Source: Sphingomonadales bacterium UBA1936
GTDB lineage: Bacteria > Pseudomonadota > Alphaproteobacteria > Sphingomonadales > Sphingomonadaceae
DNA length: 6,323 nt
Assembly: GCA_002336985.1 (NCBI GenBank)
Contig: DDFE01000053.1
Location: 32,593 to 38,915 of the forward strand
Direction: 5' to 3'
How positions within the stretch are numbered: the first letter of the stretch is position 1; each line of letters opens with the position of its first letter. A program made the translations under genes and the position numbers. The notes below the pieces were generated by a model, which was given only the letters and a program-made list of their open reading frames with translations, ran no database searches and had not been told where the DNA came from. Of this stretch, positions 5,420 to 6,323 are shown piece after piece.

Positions 5420-6169
5420 TCAGTCGAAAACTTCGGCAATCCAGTCGCCTGCCACAAGCTGCCGGTAGATCGCCGCTGACAGAACGGCCATGAGCAATGC
5501 GAGCGCTGCGCTGCTCAATCCACCTATGAACCCGCGCACCAGCGGCCGGACCGATTCGGGCACGACCATGGTTCCCAATACCGTCAGCGCTGATGTCGCC
5601 GCCGACGTCACGATCCAGCCCACGATGATGACCAGCAGGACCAGCCCGGTGATTCGCCATCCGCGTTTTTCGGTCATCCGCCACCCGTCCGAGATTGCGC
5701 GAAGCGGATTGGCCATGCGCCGTTCGATCAGCAATGGCCCCACCACCTCGAACCGGCCGAGCAGGTAGAGCCCGGGGACGACCAGCAACATCAACGCCGC
5801 GCCGGTTGCGAAATTGGTGAGGAGTTGCACGACGAAAAAGCCCGGAAACAAGGCGCCCGCTCCCGCCAACGCCTCTCCCACTGTCGGCCGGGCTCGATCG
5901 AGGAGTAGCGCCAGTATCGCGGCCTGTCCGAACACGCCGATCGCGTTCATCAGTACAACCCACAGCATATTTGCCTGATAATATGCGTAGATCAGTTGAA
6001 CCGAGGTTTCCGCGGAACTTTCCGGCGGGGCTTCGGGCATGGGAGCATAAAGGAACAGAACCAGCGCCGGGAAAAAGATGAAGACTCCGGCGAGCGTTAC
6101 CAGCAATGCCCAGTCGGACCGGAACATGGCCATCACGTCCTGCCAGGCGCGGTCATAGGAAAACGGCAT
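5420..6169 (-). CDS. Multi-pass membrane protein of unknown function
   Basis: This 249-residue inner-membrane protein has about five to six hydrophobic segments, roughly at 20-42, 68-90, 107-137 (probably two passes split by Pro132-Gly133), 173-198 and 214-235. A conserved-looking cytoplasmic segment at 139-172 (RFEVVGPLLIERR, then NPLRAISDGWRMTEKRGW) is the hallmark of a loosely related group of bacterial membrane proteins annotated as 'glycerophosphoryl diester phosphodiesterase membrane domain' or YciC/DUF975-like. I assign it there by pattern only; no catalytic phosphodiesterase domain is present, so no enzymatic role is claimed. The ATG at 6169 gives MPFSYDRAWQDVMAMFRSDW, a typical start for this group; an AAAGG lies about 13 bases upstream, rather far. 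It is divergent from lipB across 77 bases and convergent with hemF across 2 bases. Confidence 0.85.
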   Translation of the reverse strand: MPFSYDRAWQDVMAMFRSDWALLVTLAGVFIFFPALVLFLYAPMPEAPPESSAETSVQLIYAYYQANMLWVVLMNAIGVFGQAAILALLLDRARPTVGEALAGAGALFPGFFVVQLLTNFATGAALMLLVVPGLYLLGRFEVVGPLLIERRMANPLRAISDGWRMTEKRGWRITGLVLLVIIVGWIVTSAATSALTVLGTMVVPESVRPLVRGFIGGLSSAALALLMAVLSAAIYRQLVAGDWIAEVFD

Positions 6170-6246
6170 TATGTGTCGCGCCTTTCGTCAAAGCCTTCAT
6201 CACGGCTAACTTGACCGCCGCTAGGCAATCGGCGCACCGGGCACAA

Positions 6247-6323
6247 GTGAACGCGACCCAAGACATCGACTGGATCACGAGCGACACGCCCGTCCCTTAT
6301 CCCGAGGCGCTCGACTGGATGAC
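6247..6323 (+). CDS. lipB: Octanoyltransferase, N-terminal fragment
   Basis: LipB transfers octanoyl from acyl carrier protein to lipoyl domains of 2-oxoacid dehydrogenases, the first step of lipoate synthesis. Only 25 codons are visible before the right edge. After the start the sequence reads NATQDIDWITSDTPVPYPEA, then LDWM; the D-W-x-x-S-x-x-x-V-P-Y-P-E-A-L pattern is the typical N-terminus of alphaproteobacterial LipB. The GTG at 6247 is the best start because it gives the expected short lead before this motif. The only upstream alternative I see in frame is a TTG at 6211, which would add 12 residues without family support. No strong Shine-Dalgarno is visible. The catalytic Cys and Lys lie beyond the window, so the assignment rests on this short motif. 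Confidence 0.75.
   Translation, partial: MNATQDIDWITSDTPVPYPEALDWM

Noticed and set aside
5166..5963. A 265-codon minus-strand open frame overlapping hemF and the membrane-protein gene
   Set aside because: It is Arg-rich and low in hydrophobic residues, and it runs across the ends of two better-supported genes.
6170..6246. TTGACC at 6211-6216 as the -35 of a lipB promoter
   Set aside because: At a 17-base spacing the -10 position reads GCACCG, a poor match; I see no convincing promoter for either gene in this 77-base spacer, although at least one should exist.
1..6323. Search for mobile elements, CRISPR, tRNA, toxin-antitoxin or defence genes
   Set aside because: No transposase, regularly spaced repeats, tRNA-like sequence or phage or defence motif was seen; the region is core metabolic and respiratory genes.

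Overview
The window reads as an ordinary piece of a GC-rich alphaproteobacterial chromosome, most likely from Sphingomonadales. I base this on the gene order petA-petB-petC-apt, divergent from trmL-hemF, and on the protein sequences, which resemble sphingomonad homologues as I remember them. No search was run, so the order-level assignment is inference. I see no mobile element, tRNA, rRNA, CRISPR array, phage gene or long repeat. Nearly every base is inside a gene; the only spacers are about 41, 145 and 77 bases, plus two very short ones.

Layout from left to right. (1) The window opens inside a plus-strand MaoC-family dehydratase gene (1-408). Its stop codon shares the palindrome CTAG with the stop of a convergent 83-residue gene of unknown function (405-656, minus). 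(2) A minus-strand operon follows, transcribed from right to left: petA (Rieske Fe-S protein, 3402-3983), petB (cytochrome b, 2104-3405), petC (cytochrome c1, 1231-2094), apt (adenine phosphoribosyltransferase, 698-1234), and possibly the 83-residue gene. The joins are tight: ATGA between petA and petB, 9 bases between petB and petC with the Shine-Dalgarno running into the petB stop, and GTGA between petC and apt. (3) A 145-base divergent spacer (3984-4128) should hold promoters for both directions. (4) On the plus strand, trmL (tRNA wobble 2'-O-methyltransferase, 4129-4578) overlaps hemF (oxygen-dependent coproporphyrinogen III oxidase, 4575-5417) by ATGA. (5) A minus-strand gene for a 249-residue multi-pass membrane protein (5420-6169) ends 2 bases from hemF. 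(6) The start of lipB (octanoyltransferase) on the plus strand runs off the right edge.

How the genes fit together: petABC encodes the three catalytic subunits of the respiratory cytochrome bc1 complex, and three of its redox centres are haems (two b, one c). HemF, on the divergent transcript, makes a haem precursor by an O2-dependent reaction. Both units therefore serve aerobic respiration, and a shared divergent control region would make sense, though the sequence does not prove co-regulation. Apt (purine salvage) and TrmL (tRNA modification) appear to be housekeeping genes carried along by translational coupling.

I looked for an undescribed system and did not find one. The best leads are modest: the unknown 83-residue gene at the end of the bc1 operon, the unknown membrane protein, the divergent control region with its inverted repeats, and a cytochrome c1 with no cysteines apart from the haem-binding pair.
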